Origin: Henningerozyma blattae CBS 6284
Taxonomy: Eukaryota > Ascomycota > Saccharomycetes > Saccharomycetales > Saccharomycetaceae
Direction: 5' to 3'
Length of the DNA stretch: 64,000 nucleotides
Assembly: GCF_000315915.1 (NCBI RefSeq)
Contig: NC_020192.1
Coordinates: 124,001 to 188,000 of the forward strand
Made by a program: the position numbers and the translations under genes. Below are positions 20,914-31,277 of the stretch, in pieces. Positions within the stretch are counted from its first letter, which is position 1; every line of letters begins with the position of its first letter. The notes beneath the pieces are model-generated. The model did not search any database. It saw only the letters and a program-made list of their open reading frames with translations, and had not been told where the DNA came from.

Positions 20914-23556
20914 TTACATAAATTCTTGTAAATTGGTAGTGGTCATTGATGGTAATCCACCTCCCAGGAAATCCAACATCATATGCATACCACCACCGCC
21001 TCTATATTCATCAACATCTTGTGGTAAAACATGAGATACACCTTCTAAAAACCAAACTTTATCCCTCACTTCAGTAGTATAACCTCTTAATAATTTATAA
21101 TAACTTCTCATGATTCTCATTGCGCCTAAATCGCCAGTCATTAATAATGCTAAAAATGTTTTATCTAACAAAGCAGGGAATGCAAATATTCTTAAAATAA
21201 AATCAGCATGATTTTTTTCGTGGTATAATTTATCCAAATATGCTAATGTGATTAAATATGGTGAATTTATATCCACAGGGTATAAATCAGAGATGCTATC
21301 ATCAAAACAAATCAATTCTGATATTATATTATCATCTTTATGTTCTTTAAAGATATCACCTAAATCACTTAGATCCATAGAGATTAAATTATAAAATCTA
21401 GATTTTTCGCTTAATGGCCAAACAGCGGTTAGAATTGTGGCAGCTCCTTTAACGTGGAAGATCCATGCAGATGGTGTACCTGTGGAGGTAGGATTAGATG
21501 CATTGGCTAAAGAATCCATAATTAATATTATAGCACTTGCTACTAATGCATCGGTATTATCCTCAGATATTTCTAATACAGCTTCTCTTAATAATCTTAA
21601 TGCATCAATACGATGAGTTGAAACATATGCTTCTAACCCGGTTTGACTTCTTGATAAATGCGTGGCACTTAAAGCCAAAAGAGAATGCATTAAAAATGGA
21701 TAATCAAAAGCTAATTCAGGTATATCTTTAGACCAAACTTCAGCGCCTGATATGCCAGCTTCAATAATCGTAGGCCAAACTTTAGTACAATAATGATGAA
21801 ATAATTTCAAATCAATTAAATTTAAATTACCTTGTTTGGATAATTGAATTAGTTTCAAAATCTGATTTGATGAATTATTTTTGGTATTTGTAGTTGTAGT
21901 AGTATTAGTGTTGGTATTTAATTGTTGTTGTTGTCGTTGTTGTTGTTGAAGTGGTATTTGTTGATTTGCTTGGTATTGTGATTGAGCTGATAATGGTACA
22001 GTAGAATTTTGATATTGTTGTGATAGTGATTGATTTATAAAAGTTTGATTCGAATTGGCATTTGAATTGGCATTTGGATTTGCATCGGGATTTGAATTTG
22101 AATTTGCATTTGAATTTACATTTGAATTTGTATTAGAACTTTCATTTGAGTTTGCATTGGAATTTTTATCATTATTTATACCCAATAATTCATTAAAATC
22201 ATAATCTATACCGCCCATACCTGCAATTGGAGAAATTCCATTACTTGCATTTGGATTTATATTGTTGACATTATTAGCAATAAATTGAGCCATTTGAGGA
22301 TTTGAACCAAAAGTAGATGCCAAATTTATTAATTTTTCAATTGTGGATTGATTAATATTTGCCTTTGTAAAAGAGGATAATAATGCATTTAGATTATTAC
22401 TAGTATTAGTATTACCATTATTATTTCCGAAATTATTTGTATTCATAAATGATTGTTGTTCTTGTTGTTTTTTCATTAAATGGTTAATAATATGTTCATG
22501 AGAACCAACATTACTATTCTTGGTAATTCTTGATGTATTACTAGAAGATCTATTGCTATTTAATCTTGTTGTCGGTATTGTAGTCGATATAGTTTTAGGG
22601 TTATTGGAAGAATTATTTTGTGTTGTTAAATTTGAATTATTATTAAAATAACTACCAATACTAGTTGTTAAATTAATCTTGGAAGGTAATAAATTATCTT
22701 GATTATAATTTAACTGATGAGTATTGGCAGTTGCGGTGCTTGTGACATTTGTAGTGGTAGTAATACCATTAGAATTATTATTACTTTTATTACTCCCATT
22801 GCTTGAATTTGAAATAATAGGTTGGGGGAGTAAAGTAGGAGATTTGGAGGTATGATTTGTTAAAACGTTCCCATTAGAATTATAATTATTGGAATTATTT
22901 CTTGGTAAATATGAATATAAATTTGATGATGCATTTTCCTGCTTTAATGGTAAGGTATTGCTCAATTGTGGAGTAGAGGAAGTTTTATTTGGAAAGATTG
23001 TGTTTTGAGAACTATTATCCTTCACTTTGATATCTGATTCTGATTTGATTTTCTCATTGGAATTTATCGTAGAATTTGATGTCATAATTGATGGATTGGG
23101 TAGTGTCTCTACTTGAGAAATTTTGGGTTTATTTCTTGCTGTAACTGGTAAATAAACACATTGTAATTTCATATTTAAACATTTTTGACAAGTAGGTTTC
23201 CCTTCATCACATTTGACTCTTCTTCTTTTACAATTTGCACAACCATTTTTTGATTTATTATGAAATTTTCTTTTCCCTTTAGAAGTTTTACTGACTTTTT
23301 TACCATCAACAGTAATTAATTCAATAATTTTTTCCTTTCTTCTAATAAATGTAGATTCTGATGGAGTTTTTTCAATGGAATCATTATCAGATTTGTCTTC
23401 GCATTTATTACTATTTGGAGAATTATTTCCCGAATATTGATCATTACGAGAATCATTAGTTGTTATATTATTATTTTGCATGGATGCATTAGATCTTGAA
23501 GTATCATTAGTTGATGATTGAATTGTAATGGGGTTGTTATTATTATTTTCTGGCAT
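20914..23556 (-). CDS. UPC2: Upc2/Ecm22 sterol-sensing zinc-cluster activator
   Basis: The 880-residue protein has a Zn2Cys6 DNA-binding cluster at about residues 102-135 (NGCANCKRRRVKCDEG, with six correctly spaced Cys) followed by basic residues. The C-terminal ligand-binding domain (about 590-880) ends with the diagnostic glycine-rich loop GGGGMHMMLDFLGGGLPS. In S. cerevisiae, falling ergosterol releases Upc2 to activate ERG genes; known gain-of-function changes map to this loop. Between the two domains lies a long Asn/Ser/Gln-rich linker with repeating NSNAN-type units (about 470-510) and a Q-rich tract. Upc2 and Ecm22 are whole-genome-duplication paralogues, and this single copy could be either. 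CDC42 next door matches the ECM22 neighbourhood and AHA1 the UPC2 neighbourhood. Confidence 0.93.
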   Translation of the reverse strand: MPENNNNNPITIQSSTNDTSRSNASMQNNNITTNDSRNDQYSGNNSPNSNKCEDKSDNDSIEKTPSESTFIRRKEKIIELITVDGKKVSKTSKGKRKFHNKSKNGCANCKRRRVKCDEGKPTCQKCLNMKLQCVYLPVTARNKPKISQVETLPNPSIMTSNSTINSNEKIKSESDIKVKDNSSQNTIFPNKTSSTPQLSNTLPLKQENASSNLYSYLPRNNSNNYNSNGNVLTNHTSKSPTLLPQPIISNSSNGSNKSNNNSNGITTTTNVTSTATANTHQLNYNQDNLLPSKINLTTSIGSYFNNNSNLTTQNNSSNNPKTISTTIPTTRLNSNRSSSNTSRITKNSNVGSHEHIINHLMKKQQEQQSFMNTNNFGNNNGNTNTSNNLNALLSSFTKANINQSTIEKLINLASTFGSNPQMAQFIANNVNNINPNASNGISPIAGMGGIDYDFNELLGINNDKNSNANSNESSNTNSNVNSNANSNSNPDANPNANSNANSNQTFINQSLSQQYQNSTVPLSAQSQYQANQQIPLQQQQRQQQQLNTNTNTTTTTNTKNNSSNQILKLIQLSKQGNLNLIDLKLFHHYCTKVWPTIIEAGISGAEVWSKDIPELAFDYPFLMHSLLALSATHLSRSQTGLEAYVSTHRIDALRLLREAVLEISEDNTDALVASAIILIMDSLANASNPTSTGTPSAWIFHVKGAATILTAVWPLSEKSRFYNLISMDLSDLGDIFKEHKDDNIISELICFDDSISDLYPVDINSPYLITLAYLDKLYHEKNHADFILRIFAFPALLDKTFLALLMTGDLGAMRIMRSYYKLLRGYTTEVRDKVWFLEGVSHVLPQDVDEYRGGGGMHMMLDFLGGGLPSMTTTNLQEFM

Positions 23557-24962
23557 TAATAGTAGATTGTGTCAGAGAACTGTATTTTGTTTTTCTTTTG
23601 ATGTTTAGTACTATAAAATGAAACGATATGAATATAATTTTTTTTTCTTTATAGCCTTTTTTAATAAGATATGAATTAGGTATTAAATGTAGAAGAACAG
23701 AATTTGGAATGACAATAAGAGCAAAATAAAAATAAATAAAGTGGCATAAAATGTGTATCGAGAATGTATTAATTAGAAGCCAAACAAAAAAAATTAAAAA
23801 AAAATAAAAAAATTTACACGCAATTCGCTGATAATTAGTTATAATATACAACTATTTGAATCAATAAATTGAAATCTAAAACAAAATGATGTAATTTAGA
23901 GTGCTATTGCAATAAATAAAATCAAAATAAATTATTATTATTAATGAGATCTGGATTTATCAATTGTTACTCGGTAATGGTAATTTAAACGAGAATTTTT
24001 GTAACTAACAATTGTCAAATATGTCACTTGGAAGAATTATCCAATATACGAGAAAGAATGAACTGTAGAAATGGTGGGATTGGCAAATATCCATCACAAA
24101 TTCATCTTGAATGAATATAAAGATATTACAAACGTTAATCTATTAAAACTTTTAATAATGACAGAATATAGATTGATAAACTGTCGGCATCTTTTTCCAA
24201 AATGTGTCAACGTGATGGACTAAGCCTTTTTTCATACAGAGAAACAGCTGTAGAAGCGACGGAAAAACTAGGTTATATCCGTTTTCTATATATTCCAATA
24301 GGAGAAGCTGAAAAAGTTTTGTCACACGTTTTCATAGGAGTAATAGGTACAATTCAAGAAAGTATTAGAAAAAAATAATGGGCGTAAATCATTTGAAAAG
24401 TTGAAAGAATTTTCCTGTATCTCTTTGAATGGGCATTATATATATATATGATACGTGTCTTGGACAAAATAAAGGAGTAATATTTTTTTTCTTTATTACT
24501 ATAGAACCATTATATATGATCGTAATTGTTTAATATTGATCTTGTATAATAAAAGACAAAAGAGTAGTCAAATAAAAATATCGTATATTATAAGAAAAGT
24601 TTGTATAATATAGTATAATATAATATAATATAGATGTAGATGTAGATGTAGATGTAGAAAAATGTATAATCCGTATTGTATTGAGCAGTATTTAGAAAAA
24701 AAAAAAATGTACTGTATTACGCCAATGTCATGATTTAATTTGTAGTTATTGATTCTATCTTTTGAAAGTGGTGAAGAGAGTGGGTTTGGGGTGAGAAAGT
24801 TTGGTTTATTTATTTATTTATTGAGTAGAACGTTAATATAAAATTAAAAAAAAAGAAAAGATAAAGGAAAGGAAAAAAAAGAGAAAGATAGAAAAGTTAA
24901 TGGGAATAGAAATGAAATTTGAATTAAATGGGGGAAGGGGAGTTAAGAGTTGGAATGAGAAA
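23557..24962. other. intergenic, UPC2 promoter and CDC42 downstream region
   Basis: Nearly 1.4 kb with no recognised gene. It contains a TAGATG hexamer repeat at about 24629-24657 and a TTTA tetramer run near 24806-24822. A 102-codon minus-strand frame at 23543-23851 is low-complexity Ile/Phe-rich and not supported. Confidence 0.5.
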
Positions 24963-25622
24963 TTATAGAATTGTACAAAGTTTCTTGGTCTTTGAACCGG
25001 TTCTGGAGGCTGTTCTTGCAGCAGTTGCGTTACCTCTAGCAGTACCTCTTTTAACATTACCAGAGCTACTGTTACTATTTGATGGAGGTTCAATAGCAGC
25101 AACAATGGCTTCATCAAAGACGTTTTTCAAACCTCTTTGAGTCAAAGCAGAACATTCAACGTATTTTACTGCATGAAGTTCTTTAGCTAAGCTGGCACCC
25201 TTTTCTCTTGTGATTGGTGATAATCTTTGTCTTTGTAATTTTTCAATGATTATTTTATCATCTCTTAAATCAATTTGTGTACCAACAATTAAATAAGGTA
25301 CACCTGGACAATGATGTTTTATCTCTGGATACCATTTTTCTTTGATATTTGCGAACGACGAGGGAGAAATAACTGAAAAACATAACAAAAACACATCAGT
25401 AGAAGGGTAAGATAATGGTCTTAATCTATCATAATCTTCTTGACCAGCAGTATCAAATAACCCTAATGTATAAGGTTGATCACCTATATTTATAGTAACT
25501 GCGTAGTTATCAAAAACAGTTGGTATATAATCAGCAGGGAATTGGTTCGTGGTATAAGAAATTAATAGACAGGTTTTACCAACAGCACCATCTCCTACTA
25601 CTACACATTTTAAAGTCTGCAT
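24963..25622 (-). CDS. CDC42: Cdc42 Rho-type GTPase with an extended hypervariable tail
   Basis: The 219 residues compare with the usual 191. The GTPase core is almost identical to yeast Cdc42 (YLR229C): P-loop GDGAVGKT at 10-17, switch [27 protein letters not shown] in switch [10 protein letters not shown] for guanine recognition, the Rho insert, and [20 protein letters not shown]. The tail ends in CTIL, a CaaX box with terminal Leu that predicts geranylgeranylation. Between EPP (near residue 180) and the CaaX box, the usual short polybasic stretch is replaced by about 28 extra residues rich in Ser, Asn, Ala, Arg and Lys. Cdc42 directs polarity and budding at the plasma membrane. The frame is intact, so the extension is likely real. 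Confidence 0.96.
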   Translation of the reverse strand: MQTLKCVVVGDGAVGKTCLLISYTTNQFPADYIPTVFDNYAVTINIGDQPYTLGLFDTAGQEDYDRLRPLSYPSTDVFLLCFSVISPSSFANIKEKWYPEIKHHCPGVPYLIVGTQIDLRDDKIIIEKLQRQRLSPITREKGASLAKELHAVKYVECSALTQRGLKNVFDEAIVAAIEPPSNSNSSSGNVKRGTARGNATAARTASRTGSKTKKLCTIL

Positions 25623-26454
25623 TATTGAATGTTTAAAACTTGGTTAGATTGGATTAGATATCAAGGAGTTTGTATTGTGATGATGTTTGTTATTGTATTT
25701 TTTTTTGATATAATTTTTTTTTAGTTCTTCTTTGGAATAGAAGTATTCGTGAATATGACTTTATTAAACTTATTCAATATAACAATGTATAATTTTCCTT
25801 TCTTTTTTAAAAAAAAAAGAACAGTAATAGACTTAATTAGATTAAAGTAAAATGAATTGAAAAAAAAAATTAAATTAAATTATAATATGGTTTAGAATTT
25901 AAAAAAAAAATATAAAAAAAAAGAAATGAGGAAAATAAAACGAGAAGGTTAGAATAAAAGATGAATAATCCTGCTGTTATGTTATGGCTGTCAATCAAAA
26001 GGAAAACAGGTATAAACAGTTATTCACTTGAATTGATACAGGTATGTTTGAAATTAATAACGATATAGCATAAACTTCCTAGTAAGTATAACAAATCGAA
26101 AGGATAAGGAGAATAACGCTAACAATGTATAAAAAGATACGAAATTAAAAGATATGATATTAAAAGAGAAAACTGAACAAGCTTAGGATGAACGTTACGT
26201 AGTAAAAACAGGAGACCAAGAAAATTAGAATTGGAAATGATTTCTTCATGATTCAAATTATTTCATTTGTCCATTAGTTTTCCGAATAGAATATAAGAAA
26301 AATAAAAAAAAATAAAAAAAATAAAAAAAATAAAAAAAATAAAAAAAAACTTGAAACCTCAAACAACGAAAAGGTCAAATTGGTTTTCCAGAGACGGTTT
26401 TGACTTTGAATATTTAGGTTTGATTATTCAGAGGAAAGTAAAAGAACTTGATGT

Positions 26455-26486
<32 letters not shown>

Positions 26487-27307
26487 CTATTTTCATAATT
26501 TCCGTATCGTTATTTCTCCTATTTAAAAGTATCCTAATGTGGTAATCACAGTAAACCAAAAATTACTTTTAATAACCGAAAAAATTCGTATTAAGAAACA
26601 GAAAAATGTTCACGTGATCTCTTGTCAAAACTTATATGCGACTTCAAGTAATGTTAATTATTTTATACCATTATATTTAGTACTTTTATTTATGAATGAT
26701 TCCAAATGAACTCTGATATTCTACATTGAAGTTATATGAAGGGTAATAACGTTCAGAAACAACAAGAGTATAAATATGTAGTAAATGAGTAGTTCGTATC
26801 ATGTGTTTGCGATTTGTTACTTGATTATCTGGCTGTACTTTAAGTTGAAGACTCTTGATAAATATTTTAATGAAGATATCTTGTGTGTATTATCAATGGT
26901 ATTCGCATGGAGATACATATTTAGCTTGTTTTTTTCACTTTTTTTGAATATCGATAAAGCAAAGTGAAACATTTTACTATAACAAGCTTATTTTTGAAAG
27001 TTATAAACTAGTATCATTCAACTCTAATGTATATTTGTAATATGGTATTCAACTATAGAAATTTACAGTTTAAATATATCTAGTTACACATAGCTAATGT
27101 AATTTAAGAAAATCACACAGTAGAATAAGTGGTTTTAAGAGAGTTATTTTAGTTCTTATCTCTTAAATGACGTAAATATAATTGATTACTGGATATGTTT
27201 GTTGTATAATAAATTGAGCCTTGAAACTGAATAATATAATCGTTCAAAAAAAACACGGGAAAAAAATATTCATCACGTGACTACACGAAACTTTCAAAAA
27301 ATGAAAG
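25623..27307. other. intergenic, CDC42 promoter; low-complexity DNA
   Basis: 1.7 kb without a recognised gene. It contains an (A)nT repeat array at about 26296-26348 and a GAT triplet run at about 26456-26486. CACGTG occurs near 26612 and 27275. Short frames of 60-64 codons here are low complexity and unsupported. I looked for a point centromere (CDEI plus a TTCCGAA core) and found no convincing arrangement. Confidence 0.5.
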
Positions 27308-27443
27308 TGCTCGAGGAGGGGTTTGAACCCTCGACGGTCGCGTTGCTTAAACTGAAGATGTGACTCTTCAACTTTGTACAGTTGTTTCAGGTAATCTGAA
27401 AACCCCTATAAGCACGAAGCTCTAACCACTGAGCTACACGAGC
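27308..27443 (-). tRNA. tRNA-Ile(UAU) with a 63-nt intron
   Basis: Read on the minus strand, the 5' half is GCTCGTG, then the D arm AGCTCAGTGGTTAGAGCT, then the anticodon loop CTTATA. The intron (27344-27406) begins one base after the UAU anticodon, at the canonical position between 37 and 38. The 3' exon has the matching anticodon stem CGCGA, a perfect T stem (GAGGG/CCCTC) with loop TTCAAAC, and acceptor CTCGAGC plus discriminator A. This closely matches the intron-bearing S. cerevisiae tRNA-Ile(UAU). The acceptor T6-T67 mismatch is also in the S. cerevisiae gene as I recall it. Confidence 0.95.
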
Positions 27444-27619
27444 ATTTTCGAAAGTAAGAGAAATTTTACCCCTCCAAATTGGCCAATTGAAAATAAGAAT
27501 CAAATGTTTGGAAGCTTATTATTAAAACTATAGAATACAGAAGAACTTTGATTTGAATGGGATACATCTGGTAAAGTATAAAGATGTATACTTAAGTTAC
27601 AAATATAATGTAGAGATAT

Positions 27620-27838
27620 TACTGGGATTAAAGAGAGTTCGACATTGTTATACAATGTTTAAGATGTAAAGACGATTACTTTATTTAGACATATATAGTA
27701 AATAATATAATTAAAATGAATATATTTCTTAAATAGTGTTTTTTTCGATATAAAAAGGAAAACATATTTTAAATAGTAAGTCACATGATAAAAAGTCTTT
27801 TACCACTTAATAGAAAATGATATAATCATATTCCAGCA
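27620..27838 (-). mobile_element. solo LTR, Ty3/gypsy type (copy 1)
   Basis: About 219 bp bounded by TACTGGG on the left and CCAGCA on the right. On the minus strand it starts TGCTGGAATATGATTATATC and aligns along nearly its whole length with the plus-strand copies at 36001 and 37734. No internal retrotransposon sequence adjoins it. It lies 176 bp upstream of the tRNA-Ile 5' end; Ty3-type elements favour the region just upstream of tRNA genes. The family is inferred from the matching 30-bp LTR piece attached to the Ty3 pol relic near 40769. Confidence 0.8.
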
Positions 27839-28147
27839 ATATATATATATATAATAAAATCTAAGTTTAAACGATCTACAATCTTTCAATTGAAGTTAAC
27901 TCTAATGTTTATTTATTTTCTTTTGCTTTATACTCAAAAATTAGATTTCCAGTTCTATTCTATCCAAGATATTCTTAATTTTTTCTTATATTTTGCTATA
28001 CATTATATTGAATTTGGAAACTGCTCATAATATTAAAATCTCTTTGTAATTTTGTCAGAGCTGTGACATTATGTGTCAAAGTTGTGGTTTTGTGTTAATA
28101 GCTAATAAAGCATGAATTTAGTTGTAATTATGGCTTTGTACAACAAC

Positions 28148-28498
28148 TAATAACAACTTAATATAATACATAATCCAACATGCATTAAGCATATGTGGCT
28201 TCATTACTAAAAATACCCAGGTAGTGATATTAAAGTGGTATTAGGATGTGATAGGTTCTATTTTAATATCAGACCACCAATTCGTTGATCTGTCCAATTT
28301 TTTGGAATATAAATTACCACGAAAATATCCCTAAAGTTTATAACTGTTCATTTTATATACTGTAATAATTATATATTACCTTTTGAAATAAATAAGGAGA
28401 TTTTTCTATACTAATAATATAATAATTATTCAAACAGATTACTTAACTAAGATTTAAACGATGAGCAACAATATTTGGAACAGTTCAACCGCAGGTCA
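28148..28498 (+). repeat. LTR-like dispersed repeat, copy A
   Basis: About 351 bp matching the segment at 31278-31585 from TAATAACAAC to GGTCA, with several small indels. Homology stops exactly after a CA dinucleotide, as at an LTR 3' end. Near the end an ATG opens a short frame, MSNNIWNSSTAGHINFENYF, then stop. In Ty1/copia elements the Gag start lies inside the LTR, so this may be a solo copia LTR. The left boundary shows no clear TG, so the LTR call is tentative. Confidence 0.55.
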
Positions 28499-29204
28499 TA
28501 TTAATTTTGAAAATTATTTCTAGATGATTGTATTGCTTAAGTTTAAAGATAGAATTATTGGAATTACGAATAATTAAAACTATTAACTTTTTTTTTTTAA
28601 GTTTTGTTTATAAAAAAATTTTAGATTATATAAAAATATTAATTTCAAAAGTTAAAAAATATTAAGAATAAAATAAAAAATAAATAATAAGTATTAATTA
28701 GTGCTTACCAAATGAGGAGTTTGTGTCAGATCTTGTACGACATTAGAATCCTTAACATTAGTATTGCTGTTAGTTATAATTTAGAGAACAATACTTTGCT
28801 GGATATTTATGGTCTTTATACATACAACAGTAGTTATACTGTTTTAGGATGAAAGATAGTATAACGTGAATACACGTTTCTAATGAAAATCCCAATTAGA
28901 TAATTCGTTGTCAGTAACTTTTGATCTTCTACTATTACAAATTCTTTCATTAATACTCCGGATTTCGTTCATAAAGAATTCTGAAATCGTTAAAAGGAAA
29001 CTATGCTGGTATTAACGCAGATTATCTTAGAAGATCAGGTGGCTACGATTTAGAAAAATTACTATTTACAATTCAAAAAAAAGTCGTCAGAAATAGCAGG
29101 GTTATCTAAAAATTTCTAAAGACATAAGTTCATCACATAGCGCTATTAAATGCCCTAAAAGAGTAAAGGTAATCAAATACTTCATGTCCATACCACCGAC
29201 AAAC

Positions 29205-29588
29205 TTCATTCAACGCAGCAAAATATTTTATCACATTCACTGATGAAGCCACTAGATATCGTTGGGCCTTTCCTATAATGAACAAAAGTAGTCCATCAAT
29301 ATTAGCTGCTTTTTGAGACAGTTGTAAATTTTGTAAAAAAAAAGACAATTCAATATCAACATTCTCAGTTTCTATATGGATCGAGGATCTGAATTTACCA
29401 ACGATGAATTACGTGGGTTATTCCGTAAAAGTGGTATTCAGCCCATCTATATTACTACTACTACTACTACTACTGCTGACTCATCCTCAAACGGTATTGC
29501 TGAAAGGACCAATCTAACGTTTCTCAACGATTGTTGTACATTACTTGAAGCGACAAGTTTTGCCAAATCAATCATGGTTTCATGCTGA
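29205..29588 (+). mobile_element. Ty1/copia integrase relic
   Basis: Translated pieces match the Ty1-type integrase core: KYFITFTDEATRYRWAFPIM, ending at a TGA near 29313, then in another frame MDRGSEFTNDELRGLF from 29376 and NGIAERTNLTFLNDCCTLLE. These carry the second catalytic Asp (MDRGSE) and the Glu (IAER). A run of seven Thr codons (ACT, about 29452-29472) interrupts the usual YTTTADS motif. Frameshifts and stops show that it is dead. No gag or reverse transcriptase adjoins it. Confidence 0.85.
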
Positions 29589-30085
29589 AATATTAAGCTG
29601 TACTTCTACTTAATATATATATTTTTTTACGCTGTTCCTATGTCGTTGTTTATTGGTTGTATCTTATTAGCTGGTTATCTTAAATTAGCCGCCTTGGTTA
29701 TCCTAACCTAGGTGTGTCCCCTGTTCATAACATTGCCATAGGGCCCTAATTGATGCGACTAAGTCAGGGTGGACCACCCAGACTGGGTGTTGCCATGACA
29801 AGAGCAGTTATTAACAAGATCGCATCTTTTAGGAAAATTTTTTACATTACTCAGAAAAAACAAAAAGGTAAGTTAAGTAAGTAATAATATCTATTAAATC
29901 TCGATGTTTATTTATTTATTTATTTATATTTTTTTCCCAAAGAAGGATATATATCGCCGACGCGAGATGTCTCGCGTACAGTGGTATGCCATATGTGGTA
30001 ATAAATATCTGACAATATCTATAGTTGCAAATAGAGCAATGTAAAGTACTAAAAATAACACACACACACACACACACAGACGTTT
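29589..30085. other. intergenic, 3' of the CYSTM gene; palindrome at 29960-29977
   Basis: Contains ACGCGAGA-TG-TCTCGCGT (29960-29977), a perfect 8-bp inverted repeat with a 2-base loop, and GGGTGGACCACCC near 29770. An AC dinucleotide run ends at about 30078, directly at the CYSTM gene stop. No gene recognised. Confidence 0.5.
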
Positions 30086-30304
30086 CTAGATATCTCCTGC
30101 CATCTCACCACAACACATCTCTAGCAGACAACAGCACAACATTGCTTTACAGCAAGTACCGCAACAACTTCCTTCGTCCTTTTGTGGTTGTTGTTGGATA
30201 TAAACTGGTTGTTGTGCAGGTTGTTGTTGGACGTAGACGACTTGAGGAGGAGCACCTTGGTATTGACCTTGAGGAGGGCCTTGTTGATAATATTGTTGAG
30301 ACAT
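30086..30304 (-). CDS. CYSTM-family small membrane protein, YDR210W-like
   Basis: The 72-residue product has a Gln/Pro/Tyr-rich N-terminus (QQYYQQGPPQGQYQG) and a C-terminal cysteine-rich segment, SCCGTCCKAMLCCCLLEMCC, the hallmark CYSTM tail anchor. Yeast has relatives YDR210W, YBR016W and YDL012C: small tail-anchored plasma-membrane proteins, probably palmitoylated, of unclear function. Position and strand fit YDR210W, which lies between UME6 and UPC2 in S. cerevisiae. The frame is intact, in a region otherwise full of relics. An exact URS1 (Ume6) core lies 496 bp upstream. Confidence 0.88.
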   Translation of the reverse strand: MSQQYYQQGPPQGQYQGAPPQVVYVQQQPAQQPVYIQQQPQKDEGSCCGTCCKAMLCCCLLEMCCGEMAGDI

Positions 30305-30458
30305 TAGCTGAGCGAGTGGGTGAGTGGGCAGGATGCAAAGGGTATTAGGATCAGGACGAGATGCAATAATAAGTAGTGGTTATATATATATATATGCGTG
30401 TGTGTGTTGGGCGATGATGAGCTGAGCTCGACCAAACAGGAGTTAGTAAATAAACACG

Positions 30459-30516
30459 CGATGCGATGCGATGCGATGCGACTGCGACTGCGACTGCGAC
30501 TGCGACTGCGACTGCA
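30459..30516. repeat. tandem GATGC then GACTGC microsatellite in the CYSTM gene promoter
   Basis: About four GATGC pentamers run directly into six GACTGC hexamers, 155-210 bp upstream of the CYSTM gene start. Confidence 0.9.
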
Positions 30517-30799
30517 AGGTGTTTGAAAAATGTAAGGCACCGCAGGGTCTGAATTGGCAAGATGACAACGATGCCTGAAACTTTTTCCAGATTTCAAAAC
30601 ATTGGATAATTTTTGCGCGCACGTGATGTTCCTGGAAGAAGGGAGGTGAAGCGTGCGAGACTTGACAACCTGTGAGAGCAGAAAAAAAAATTTTCCAGAT
30701 CACGAAGCATAACGTGTCCCAATGGGGACATGATCGGAAAGCCGAATGTACGGGTTTTAGTAGGCGCGAAAATAGAGGGGAGGGTAACAAATGGTGGCC

Positions 30800-30809
30800 T
30801 CGGCGGCTA
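30800..30809. promoter_or_regulatory. URS1 core, candidate Ume6 site
   Basis: TCGGCGGCTA is the exact complement of the Ume6 core TAGCCGCCGA. It overlaps a small inverted repeat, TCGGC-GGCTA-GCCGA. It lies 496 bp upstream of the CYSTM gene. Use is inferred. Confidence 0.5.
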
Positions 30810-30982
30810 GCCGAATTTTTAGACTCATAGAGGTTCAAATTGACTCTACTTTAAAAATATATTGGCTATCAAATAATGCTATATTCTGTTTTTTTACTGA
30901 TTTTAAATGACATTTATAGTATTACTTTTTTTTTTTACCAAGGCAGCTTTAAACAGATTAGGGCTTACGGAAAATAGTTTGA

Positions 30983-31156
30983 GTGGAAAAGGTTCGTTAC
31001 TTGATATTCTTAGATGGAACACATTTGGCAGGTAAATTACTTACACTAGTGGCAACTACAACAGAAAACAGGTCATTCCCAATCGCTCACATGCTTGGTC
31101 AAGGAGGAGAGAAATATAGAGAAGCATGCCAATTCTTGTGGTTGACCAAAAATTAA
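30983..31156 (+). mobile_element. probable Mutator-like (MULE) transposase relic
   Basis: An open stretch of 57 codons, bounded by TGA just upstream and TAA at 31154-31156, reads RYLIFLDGTHLAGK, then LVATTTENRSFPIAHML and EACQFLW. This order (hydrophobic strand, DGTHL, GK, then a strand of the form VATT.EN..FPIAH) resembles the catalytic core of the MULE transposase domain, in which the Asp is catalytic. No other domains or terminal inverted repeats were found. It is too short to be active. The family call rests on pattern recognition only. Confidence 0.5.
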
Positions 31157-31277
31157 AAATTACTGTCTGCAGTATTATTATTCTTTAGTATATAATTTCA
31201 TCGTTTTGTTTATACCATTATATGTCTTGTAGTTATTAGTTTACATCACCTTATTATTAATTTTTTTCACGTCCAAA

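Noticed and set aside
26200..26640. Possible point centromere (TTTTCCGAATA near 26280 and CACGTG near 26612)
   Set aside because: The CDEI-like and CCGAA elements are in the wrong order and spacing, and the CDEIII flanks do not fit.
30443..30838. 131-codon minus-strand frame upstream of the CYSTM gene
   Set aside because: It runs through the GACTGC/GATGC repeats and a likely promoter; composition is not protein-like and there is no family match.
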